Assembly: GCA_024220525.1 (NCBI GenBank)
Contig: JAMYWO010000573.1
Location: 1 to 10,419, forward strand
Source of the DNA: Cochliopodium minus
Taxonomy: Eukaryota; Discosea; Himatismenida; Cochliopodiidae
Direction: 5' to 3'
DNA length: 10,419 nt
A program made the position numbers and the translations under genes. Under the pieces are notes generated by a model. It searched no databases. It was not told the origin of the DNA and worked only from the letters and a program-made list of their open reading frames with translations. Of the stretch, positions 1 to 7,571 are shown piece by piece. Within the stretch, counting starts at the first letter, position 1. Each line of letters starts with the position of its first letter.

Positions 1-101
1 TGTTGGTTGCTCTTCCTATTTTGATTTTGAAGAACATGCAAAGAAAAAAGACTTTAAAAATGATGAGTGAGGTTGAACTTGAACAGAGCAAGTTGAAATA
101 A
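1..101 (+). CDS. 3' end of a probable membrane protein (partial)
   Basis: The frame starting at base 3 is open from the window edge and stops at TAA 99-101, giving 32 residues. It begins with a hydrophobic run (LVALPILIL), followed at once by a basic stretch (KNMQRKKTLK) and a short charged tail ending in QSKLK. This is the usual pattern of the end of a membrane helix, a positive stop-transfer signal and a small cytoplasmic tail. The two surface proteins elsewhere in the window end in a similar way, so this may be a third member of that family, but no diagnostic residue is present. A second frame (stop at 68-70) is also open and would encode an unremarkable hydrophilic C-terminus; I prefer the hydrophobic-then-basic frame. 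The function is not recognised. Confidence 0.45.
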   Translation, partial: LVALPILILKNMQRKKTLKMMSEVELEQSKLK

Positions 102-386
102 TATCAATTTTGATTAAACTTAATTTTTTTTTTGCAATTATTCGTCAATTGAGAAATATATTCTTTTCCTAATTATTTAATTCAAAGAATTTCATCCAGA
201 AAGCCCAAGCTTGGAATTATTAATCAAGACTTCCTTCTTCAAATTTTTTATTAAGGATAAATATAAATTATAAAAAAAAAAAAAATTTAATTTTCAATTC
301 AAAAGGTAAAAATTAAATATTCTTAATCCTCCCTTTCAAAGTATCTATCATTTATTTTTGTCTAAATTCATTTTCCATTGATTCAG
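102..386 (+). other. Spacer upstream of Abi; possible 5'UTR intron 306-386
   Basis: This A/T-rich spacer contains long T and A runs and no open frame with coding character. It must hold the 3' end of the left-edge gene and the Abi promoter, but no motif can be named. The sequence AAAAG followed by GTAAAAATT at 306 looks like the donors in this window, and ATTCAG lies directly before the Abi ATG. An 81-nt intron in the 5' leader (306-386), ending exactly at the start codon, is therefore possible but unproven. Confidence 0.35.
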
Positions 387-1853
387 ATGCAAGATTTTCC
401 TCAAACACTTTCTGAATGTTCTGTCATTATCCCAAATGCTTTGAATGAATTAATCAGCAACCAAGAAAGAAATAAACAAATTAGTGATTATTGTAAGAAT
501 GCATTTGATCAAGAGACCGAAAAAAATACAATCTTTAATCAAACAAAAATATACGCACTTGATTCATTATTAAATGTAACATACAATGTATATAAGATGG
601 GTAATCAAATCAAGAACTATCTTGATTTGCAAGAAAAGGAATTGGAAAAATTAACCCTTCAAATCGATACATTGTCAATGAGAATCAATAGATCTCATTC
701 AATGAGAGGAAAAGCATGTTTCAAGACAATGGAAGATCCAAAGGAATATAGAGTAAAATTTATAAAATTTATAAAAAAATATAATTTGATACACTATAAA
801 AAAATAATTTATTTTATTTGATGATATTTCTTGAATCTCAATTCATAATTCATTAATCCAATATGATAGAAAATATTAATATATTTTTTTTTGTTAAATA
901 AAGTGGCATGCAAGAGAAACTAAACAACAACTTGGAAGCATTCCTGGATTCCAAAGAACACCTTTATCAATCAAAATGGTAAAAAAAATATATGATTTTC
1001 CAAAGTTTAATTTAACAATATAATTTATATCTAATAGCTTCAATATGATAATACTGGGATATGTTTACAAAAAGGAGGAGAAATTGATCCTAATTGGCAA
1101 ATGCTTCCTGGTGAATATAAATTTTATTATTTTAATATCCTCTCAAATAATCAAATTTTCATTCAATTTATACCTTTTACAAACCCTATTTTTACTTTTC
1201 AAACCATATATTATCAAAATTAGGATATAATCCACCAAGTAATGTAGAATTGACATCTGGAACTAGTTCATTGAATCAATATACTCCTCAAAGTGATAAT
1301 TCAGGTAAAATAAACAATAAAGAAAATTTCATAACAATATAAAACACATTAAATCAAGATTAATTGAAATATAACTCTATAATCATTCTCTTTAAAAATT
1401 ATTTTACCCTTTTCAAAAAATTAGTCCCATTCTACGAAACTTCAGGATATCAAACTGAACCTACCTCCAACTTCCCACCTCCACCCTCCCCATCCTTCGA
1501 CCAAAACAACAGCAACTTCCCACCTCCCCCACCAACCTCCTCCTTCGACTTCCCACCACCCCCTCCCAACAATAGTGGCTTCCCTCCACCGCCTCCAAGT
1601 AACAACTTTCCTCCTCCCCCTCCCAGTAACAATTTTCCTCCACCTCCTCCAAGCAACAACTTTCCTCCACCTCCTCCCAACAACAATTTCCCTCCACCTC
1701 CTCCAAATAACAACTTTCCTCCACCTCCTCCCAACTCTGGCGGCTTTGACTTTCCTCCTCCGTAAAATTTTTTATTTTCTTTTTTTTTGAAATTTATTTT
1801 TAATTATTATTTTTTTAATTTTCATTTTTAGTCCTCCGCCTCCTGGATTTTAA
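387..1853 (+). CDS. abi: Abi, Abelson-interactor subunit of the SCAR/WAVE complex
   Basis: Abi is a core subunit of the five-protein SCAR/WAVE complex, which activates Arp2/3 to build branched actin at the cell edge. Six exons fit: 387-752, 904-978, 1038-1110, 1224-1304, 1425-1761 and 1832-1853. They join in frame to 317 residues. Residues 1-122 align with animal Abi N-termini: a conserved DYC near residue 28, then the helix with QTKIYALDSLLNVTYNVYKM and the following coiled coil that packs against SCAR. Exons 2 to 4 give the conserved linker (LGSIPGFQRTPLSIK, then a Gly/Asn-rich stretch). From residue 215 the protein is almost wholly FPPPP repeats. There is no C-terminal SH3 domain; animal Abi has one, while dictyostelid Abi lacks it. 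ATG 387 is chosen because its distance to DYC matches the family. A polyadenylation-like AATAAA lies at 1875-1880. Confidence 0.9.
1472..1761 (+). repeat. Tandem FPPPP-coding repeat in Abi
   Basis: Nine consecutive units of Phe plus four or five Pro, separated by short Ser/Asn/Gly linkers (mostly SNN or NNN), fill exon 5. A tenth begins at the exon end and is completed to seven prolines by exon 6. The central units (about 1600-1735) are near-identical 24-nt repeats differing mainly at wobble positions. The + strand is almost pure C/T with scattered AAC codons. FPPPP is the established core ligand of the EVH1 domain of Ena/VASP proteins, and the proline runs can also bind profilin. Open frames on the opposite strand here encode only Gly- or Glu-rich shadows. 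Confidence 0.95.
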
Positions 1854-2057
1854 AGTAACAAAGTGTATTTTTCAAATAAAGAAAAGTTGATAAAAAAAAT
1901 AGAAAAAAGAAATAAAAATGTTAAAAAAAAGTTTTTTTTTCTCGTCAAAAACCAACACAAAAAAAAAAATAAAGTTTACGAAAAAATTTTAATTTTTAAA
2001 AAACAATATTAGACAAAATAAATAATAAAGAAAGAGATCTTTAAAGCAGTGATAAGA
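1854..2057. other. Convergent intergenic spacer
   Basis: About 200 bp separates the stop codons of Abi (+) and the surface-protein gene (-). It is A-rich on the + strand, contains AATAAA at 1875-1880 suited to Abi 3' processing, and has no coding content. I see no clear AATAAA on the minus strand for the opposing gene, whose 3' signal must therefore be a variant. Confidence 0.6.
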
Positions 2058-4569
2058 TTACAAATCAACATCATTGTTTTGCCATTTTGTTCCTCCAGTA
2101 GAAGAATAGTTTTTGTTTTCAACAAACTCATTGACAGGTGTTTTGTTGAACTTTTTGTTTGCCTTTTTTAATTCAGACTGTTGTCTCTTTCTCAATAAGA
2201 CAATCACAAAAAGAAAGATAAGCGCCAAAGCAACAGGAACACCTACACCGACACCAATTGAAATGCCAAGAATAGCTTGTCTAGACAAACCACAAGATCC
2301 TCCAGCAAAGTTCAAAGAAACAGACAAAGAGTTTTGAGTGACAACAGTGTTAGCTTTGTACTTATCACAATTCCCCTTCAAATAAGTTGGTTTGACTTGA
2401 ACTTGTGAACTTGTAACACTGGGAGTGCTATTACAATTATAAGAAATAAGATTGATAACAGTACTTTCTGAGCCAGGTTTTTGACTAACAACAACAGAAA
2501 GAGTTCCATTGAGATCCACACATCCTGTAACGTTCAATTTACTTCCAGTTTCACTCACAAAAAAGACAAGATCTCCATCACTTGTTTGACTAAAATCTCC
2601 TATGATGTAAGTGGTGTTATTTATGACCAACTGGTTTTGGTTGATGATAGTGTCAGAAGACTTGTTGGAGAAAATCCATATCCACTTGTTCTCTATGTTC
2701 GAAAAGTTGCAATAAACATTGAAAATATTCGTATCAACAACAGTTGGATCAGGGTCACAATTCAAGCAATTATCCTATTTTGAAAATTAAATTTGATTTT
2801 TTAATAATTTTTAAAAGATGTTTCTTTTTTTTTTATTTTTAAAATAATCTTACAACAGTATAATAACATGTTTTGGGAGAAACACAATCATTGATTCCCT
2901 TTTGATAATTGTACTCTGAAAATAAACGGTTGTTTCCCCACACCTTCTTGTCAAAGTTGAGACTTATTTCGTAAAAGAGATTGTTGCAACTGAATCCTTT
3001 AGCCAAACTTCCATTTTCAACTGAAACTCTTCCAACAGGAATTGGGTTATGATAAGTTTCATTGTTGTAGTATCTAAGAAAAAAAAAAAATAAATTTTAT
3101 TTTCATTTTTTTTTTATCTTATTTTTTTTATTTTTTTTTATTTATTAATTTTTAAATTATTTTTGTTTTTTTTTACACGTTCTCAAATGTCAAGGAAGAT
3201 GTATTAGGATAGAACTCGGTGAAGTCACCTATGATGCTTCCCAAGTAACTATTTCCCACCACGTAAGAATTGGTGTAGCAGTCTTTGAAAGACAAAGACA
3301 AGTTGAAGTTCATGAAATTTACTGCTCCAATCAAACCTTTAATTAAAAAAATATAAAAATAAAAAATTAAATCACAAAAAAATAAAAAAATAAAAAATAA
3401 TTTAAAATTTTTTTTAAACCTCCTGCATTTGTGTTTGCAGATACGTTTGCTGTTGAATACACATTTTCTACTAGGACACTTGTATTTTCGATTGGAACCA
3501 TCAACATTCCTATCAAACCTCCTGCGAAGATGGGAGCATCTATAGTGGCATATCTTGAATAGATCTGGGAGATGATCAAGTTTTGATTGATGAATCCTGC
3601 AATCCCTCCGGAGAATCCATACACTATAAAAAATTAAAATGAATAAATAAATTCAGTGAAATTAAATTTTTTTTTTTTTACTTGATGATATTCTTCCTTG
3701 TTGCAATCCACTATCTGATATGAGACATACTGAACAAAATCCTACTAATCCACCTACTGAAGAGTATCCAAAGAGGATCATACTCTTTGCATCTGTGTTG
3801 CCAAGGTTGAAGCAGCTTGTCATTGTGAGATTGTAGCTTGATCCAAAGAATCCACCCACAGATATTGCATTGGGACTATTGATGAAGGTATTAGATAATG
3901 AACAATTGAAAATAGTTCCATTATCAAAATTTCCAGCAAATCCACCAACAACTTTATAAATAAAATCAGTGAATAAGTATTTTTTTTTATTTATTTTTTT
4001 CTTACATGAAGTATAATTTGCACTATTGCTTATTATCTTGTTTTGGCTTGTTGATATCAATCTAACATTATAGATATATGAATCTACTGCATATCCAAAT
4101 AGTGTTCCTACATAAGATGAGTTTGAAATGATGCTCACATCTTGCAAGATCAGATTGATCACCTTTGCTCCTTGTCCATAAGCGAAGATCCCAGTAAAAT
4201 CCTTTACTGAATTTATATTCAAATTTTTAATTTTCTTTCCATTTCCATCTAATGTTCCTTTGAAGTATGTTTCATTTGATCCAATTGTTCTAAAATCAAA
4301 AAAAAATTTTATAAGAGGGAGATTTGAGCGCAATTTTTTTAAAAAAATATTTTCCTCAAAAATAAATAGGAAAAAAAAAAATAAAAAAAAATTGCTTTTT
4401 ACTTGAATTGAATGGATCCACAATCAATATCTGATGTCAACAAATAATATACTCCACTGTTTTCGGTTATCATATTTTGCAATTGATTGCATGTTGATAA
4501 ATTAATCAATTCGCTTGATGAAATGGAAAAAAATAAAATAATCAAAATTTGGAAATATTTCAACTTCAT
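2058..4569 (-). CDS. GLUG-repeat type I membrane glycoprotein, paralogue 1
   Basis: Seven exons (4569-4403, 4289-4006, 3951-3682, 3623-3420, 3336-3177, 3073-2854, 2774-2058) join in frame to 673 residues. Residues 1-19 form a signal peptide (MKLKYFQILIILFFSISSS). The start of the mature chain has the pattern typical of GLUG-type solenoids: a TSDIDC strand, then FKGTLDGNGKKIKNLNI. Repeats centred on Gly-Gly follow: VGGFAG, VGGFFG, VGGLVG, SGGIAG, AGGLIG (two copies) and a weak LGSIIG. Many Asn-X-Ser/Thr sites suggest N-glycosylation. Residues about 436-600 form a Cys-containing module (DNCLNC, KLNVTGCVDLNGT, CDKYK) shared with the gene at the right end. A Gly-rich membrane helix (about 602-629) and a basic 44-residue cytoplasmic tail follow. 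A role in adhesion or recognition at the cell surface is inferred from architecture only. Confidence 0.85.
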
Positions 4570-4997
4570 TTAAGAGCTATTGAATTTTATTTTAGTTTTT
4601 TTTTTATTTTTTTATAATTATTGAAAAGAATCTTCTTATTCCACTTTTATAATTTTTCAAAGAAAATAAAAAATGCTGATTTTTAAACAAATCTCACAAA
4701 TTTTGTTGACAATTTTAGAGAAAAAGATCAAGAATTTTTAACAATATGATCCCTCAAAAGAAAAAGATCAAGAATATTTTCTAATATTTTTCTTAAATAA
4801 AAAAAAAAAATTATAAAATAAAATAATTACCTCCTCAAACAAATAGAATCATGATGCAAGAGAACTAAATCTAAATAAGGAAATCAATTTTGTTATTTTT
4901 TTCATTTGAATATATTTTCCGCATTCTTAAATTGAAATAATTAATGGAAATTTTATTTTTCATTTTTCATATCCAGATAATAAAACAATCAAAAAAA
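4570..4997. other. Intergenic spacer with a short direct repeat
   Basis: This 428-bp spacer holds the promoter of the minus-strand surface-protein gene and the 3' flank of the FAM50 gene. A TTTATT at 4952-4957 reads AATAAA on the minus strand, about 41-46 nt past the FAM50 stop, a plausible polyadenylation signal. A 17-bp direct repeat lies in the promoter side. I see no coding exon or RNA gene. Confidence 0.6.
4719..4775 (+). repeat. 17-bp direct repeat, 40-bp spacing
   Basis: AGAAAAAGATCAAGAAT occurs at 4719-4735 and again, unchanged, at 4759-4775. The copies lie 150 to 210 bp upstream of the start codon of the minus-strand surface-protein gene. They could be paired regulatory sites or a chance local duplication in A-rich DNA. 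Confidence 0.6.
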
Positions 4998-6500
4998 TCA
5001 AATCTTTTCATCTCTCTTCTCAACAACACTGTTAGAAGGGTCATACAACAACCAACGATTGGAAGGAAAGATGTGTTTGTTGTTGTCATACCAAGTTCTC
5101 TCAACAATCATAGGCATAGTAGACTTTTCAGAAGAATTAGGTCCAAACTCAATGATGACACCATTTCTGCCCTTTGTTTTGTTAAGAGCAAGATCGTAGA
5201 AAGTAAGATGATGGGGAATAATCATCTCCTCTTTTATGAAGAGAAGCTTGTTGATGTGCAACTTTTTGATTTCATAGATATCTCTTTTTGCTTTTTCAAG
5301 GAAATGAGCTATGGTCCATCCTTTCTTTATCTTACACTCGCTTTTTGATTTGGTTCCGTTAAAAAATGAATATTTGAGAATCTATGAGAGAAAAGAAAAA
5401 TTTTAAAAAGGTGAAAAAAAATTGAAGTGAAAAATAATTTTTTTTGAAATTGATTTTCAAAGAAATGAAAAAAAAATAAGAAATGTTGAGAAAACTTTCT
5501 TTTTTTTTCAAAGATATGAAATTTCATTTACAAATTCTTCGTCTAAAAAAAAAAAAAATTAAATTAAATTAAAAATAAAAAAGATGAGAATAAAAAGAAA
5601 GATTTACTTTTGATTTCTTCTTGTTTGATTTTCCATTCTTCTTCTTGCTTTTGTTTATCATTTTCAACCAATTCATCTCGGATTTTGTCAGGCAAGAAAT
5701 GGGTATCGATGGTCGGATCCTTTCCGAAAGAGGGCAAGATCTCTTCACCATGTATTTCTTCCTCTTCCTCCTCCTCTTCCTCCACTTGAAAGGATAATTT
5801 GTTTTTCACTTTATCTTGATTCTTTTTGTGTTCTTTTCTATTTGCCAATCTTCTTTCTCTTTTGATAGAAAATTCAAAAAAAATTGATTATTCAGGCAAT
5901 AGGGGTATTTGAGAAGAAAAATGAAAAAATGATTGAAAAAATTCGAATATTTCAAAAGATAGGAAATGCCCTTTATCCAATTTGAATATTACTTCAAAAT
6001 AGTTTTAAATTTGCATTTTATATTCAATTATCAATTTCAATTATAACATATTCTCCAAATTATGTAAAATAAAAATGATAAAACATCTTTGATGATCAAA
6101 ATAAAGGAGTTGCTGATGTTTAAAAATAATATATATTTGAAAGGATAATTTTAATGTGATATAATACCTTTCAACATTTTCTTTTTCTTCCTTTTGTCTT
6201 TTCTCTATTTCATTTTTGAGCCTTTTCTTCCTGAATTCATCTCTGGTATACAATCCAATGGTCTCATTCTTCAAATCATCCAAGGTGGTATCGACATTTG
6301 CAGTGAATTTCTCGTTGATATCCACGATGGTGGTTTCATTTTCCATTTTCCTTTTTTTCTCTTGTTATATAGTCTTATGTAACTTTAAATATTTAACATC
6401 CAAAAACAATTACCTCAATTTCCTTCTTTTGTTTTTCTCTTTCATGATATATCTTCAAAATCTTGTTATAATCTGAATCCTTTCCTTTATATTCTGACAT
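4998..6500 (-). CDS. FAM50/XAP5 family nuclear protein
   Basis: FAM50 (XAP5; XCT in plants) is a conserved nuclear protein associated with the spliceosome and gene expression. Five exons (6500-6414, 6358-6168, 5858-5608, 5542-5532, 5381-4998) give 307 residues; human FAM50A has about 339. The N-terminus (MSEYKG, then a basic coiled coil with REKQKKEIE) matches the family, as does DINEKF with the following TIGLYT segment. A run of nine Glu (119-127) precedes the XAP5 domain, which opens with DPTIDTHFLPD (about 140-150) and contains GWTIAHFLEKA, IKEEMIIPHHLTFYDL and, near the end, WYDNNKHIFPSNRWLLYDP. Exon 4 is only 11 nt (part of Asn, then EEF), yet it restores the conserved KIK-x-EE segment. 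The loop before WYDNNKHIFP is about ten residues shorter than in animals. ATG 6500 matches the family's start. Confidence 0.92.
5532..5542 (-). other. 11-nt microexon of the FAM50 gene
   Basis: The exon ACGAAGAATTT is flanked by a long T run ending in TTTAG and by a GTAAAT donor. It completes a split codon (phase 1 in, phase 0 out) and adds Asn-Glu-Glu-Phe between KIK and ILKYSF. Family members have Ser/Asn-Glu-Glu-hydrophobic at exactly this place, and reading on without the downstream splice reaches a stop within about eight codons. Confidence 0.85.
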
Positions 6501-6725
6501 ATTATGAATCTATGATGAATGCAAACTCTCTTCAATTTATTTTATTTTTTTAATTTCAATAAAGAAAAATTAACAACAAAATTAATAATCAATAAAAAAC
6601 AGAAAAGATTATTTCATTATTGAAAACAAGCAAAGATAAATTTGTGGCAAATCTTTTTTTAAAAAAAGTGTTTTATTTATCAACAATTTATACAATCAAT
6701 TTCTTTCTACTTAAAATAAAAGTGG
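6501..6725. other. Spacer between the TPR-like gene and FAM50
   Basis: This 225-bp A/T-rich spacer separates two same-strand genes. TTTATT at 6672-6677 reads AATAAA on the minus strand about 50 nt past the TPR-like gene's stop. The rest should hold the FAM50 promoter; no motif is identifiable. Confidence 0.5.
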
Positions 6726-7400
6726 TTAAACGATGGTCTTTTCAGTTTTTTCATCCAAAAGGTTAGCAAGTTGAGACCTGCTCTTAGAGGGCTTAATGTA
6801 GCTGCCAGTCCTCTCTCTGGAAGGGTTGTCCTTGTACAAATAGATGAATTTGCTCCAAACAGAGTAAAAGTTTTCTGCCTCCTTCTTTTCACCCAGATCA
6901 GACAACAAAGAAGAGTATTTCTCAACAGGCCAACTTCTTGTGACGTCCAAATAAATACCTTTTTAAAATAATTTTAGAAAACAAAAATTATTTAAATTAA
7001 ATTAAATTATTTAAATTAAATTATTTAAATAAAAATTAAATTATTTAAAATTTTAAAAACTGTTTTTACTCTGCAAAAAGAAAATCCTTGCTCTTTCGTA
7101 CTCTCCACACTTTGACAAAAACCTTGCGTAATTTCCCAAAACGATGGGATCCTATTAATAAAAAAATAGAAATAAAAATTTAAATTATAAAAAATGAATA
7201 ATAATAATTAAAAAAATATTATTTTTTTACATTTGGATCGTATTTTCTTGCTAGCTCATAGAACTGATTTATTTTTAGAATTTCGGGAGACTCGAAAGAA
7301 AAAACCGTTTTCTCTGTGGTAGTCACTTGGATGTCCAAAAGAACTTCTGCATACATCATTAGTGTCGCCTTGCTCGTGGGATTGTAGTCCAAAGCATCTT
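6726..7400 (-). CDS. TPR-like repeat protein, C-terminal part (5' truncated)
   Basis: Three 3' exons are visible: 7400-7231, 7151-7070 and 6958-6726, joining in frame to 160 residues. The segment DPNDPIVLGNYARFLSKCG, followed by EYERARIFF, is a canonical tetratricopeptide repeat: two helices with the spaced G/Y/A and A/F positions and a DPNDP turn. A preceding helix pair begins ALDYNPTSKATLMMYAEVLL, and a degenerate later pair (VEKYSSLL, then EKKEAENFYSVW) follows. The final 35 residues are polar, Ser/Lys-rich and probably disordered. TPRs are protein-interaction scaffolds, so the partner and exact function cannot be read. Exon 7400 is entered from an acceptor (TTTTTTGTAG) in phase 1, so upstream exons must exist, but only A/T simple sequence lies between it and the N at 7571. 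Confidence 0.7.
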
Positions 7401-7420
7401 CTACAAAAAATAATTTGGTA

Positions 7421-7570
7421 TTTTTTAAAATAAAAATAAAAATAAAAATAAAAATAAAAATAAAATAAATAATGAATAAAAATAAAACGAAAAAGAAATT
7501 TTTTTAAAATAAAATAAAAAATAAAAAATAAAAATTATTAAATGAAAGTAAAAATAAAAATAAAAAATAA
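7421..7570. repeat. A/T simple-sequence tract, with (TAAAAA)n at 7431-7460
   Basis: About 150 bp of A-rich low-complexity sequence includes five perfect TAAAAA hexamers at 7431-7460, followed by interrupted TAAAA/TAAAAAA units. It would be intron for the minus-strand TPR-like gene and flank or intron for the plus-strand gene. It contains no exon for either, and it ends at the ambiguous base. Such tracts are where short-read assemblies commonly break or collapse. Confidence 0.85.
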
Positions 7571-7571
7571 N
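7571..7571. other. Ambiguous base N, likely assembly junction
   Basis: This is the only N in the window. It sits exactly where the low-complexity tract meets coding sequence. If it were G, the sequence would read TAAG just before ACAAAC, a possible splice acceptor for the first visible exon on the plus strand; it could equally be a placeholder for a gap. Confidence 0.7.

Noticed and set aside
1450-1734. Minus-strand open frames encoding Gly-rich or Glu-rich proteins opposite the Abi tail
   Set aside because: They are mirror images of the FPPPP repeat; the plus-strand frame is joined to a recognisable Abi protein.
2113-2783. Plus-strand open frames opposite the last exon of the minus-strand surface protein
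   Set aside because: They overlap a well-supported exon, have no family resemblance and lack flanking splice or promoter signals.
4944-5348. 134-codon plus-strand open frame
   Set aside because: It is antisense to the conserved XAP5 domain of FAM50, which has clear family motifs on the minus strand.
5327-5527. 66-codon minus-strand open frame between FAM50 exons
   Set aside because: It is Phe/Lys-rich translation of an A/T-rich intron (5531-5382) running into the next exon in a wrong frame.
5859-6167. 309-nt FAM50 intron, twice the length of any other, with a small G-rich patch, considered as host of an ncRNA
   Set aside because: No stem-loop, box motif or tRNA-like sequence could be made out; A/T-rich intron sequence explains it.
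7431-7570. Hexamer tract considered as a CRISPR array, telomere-like repeat or minisatellite gene
   Set aside because: Units are A/T simple sequence with drifting length and no spacers; it is an ordinary microsatellite.
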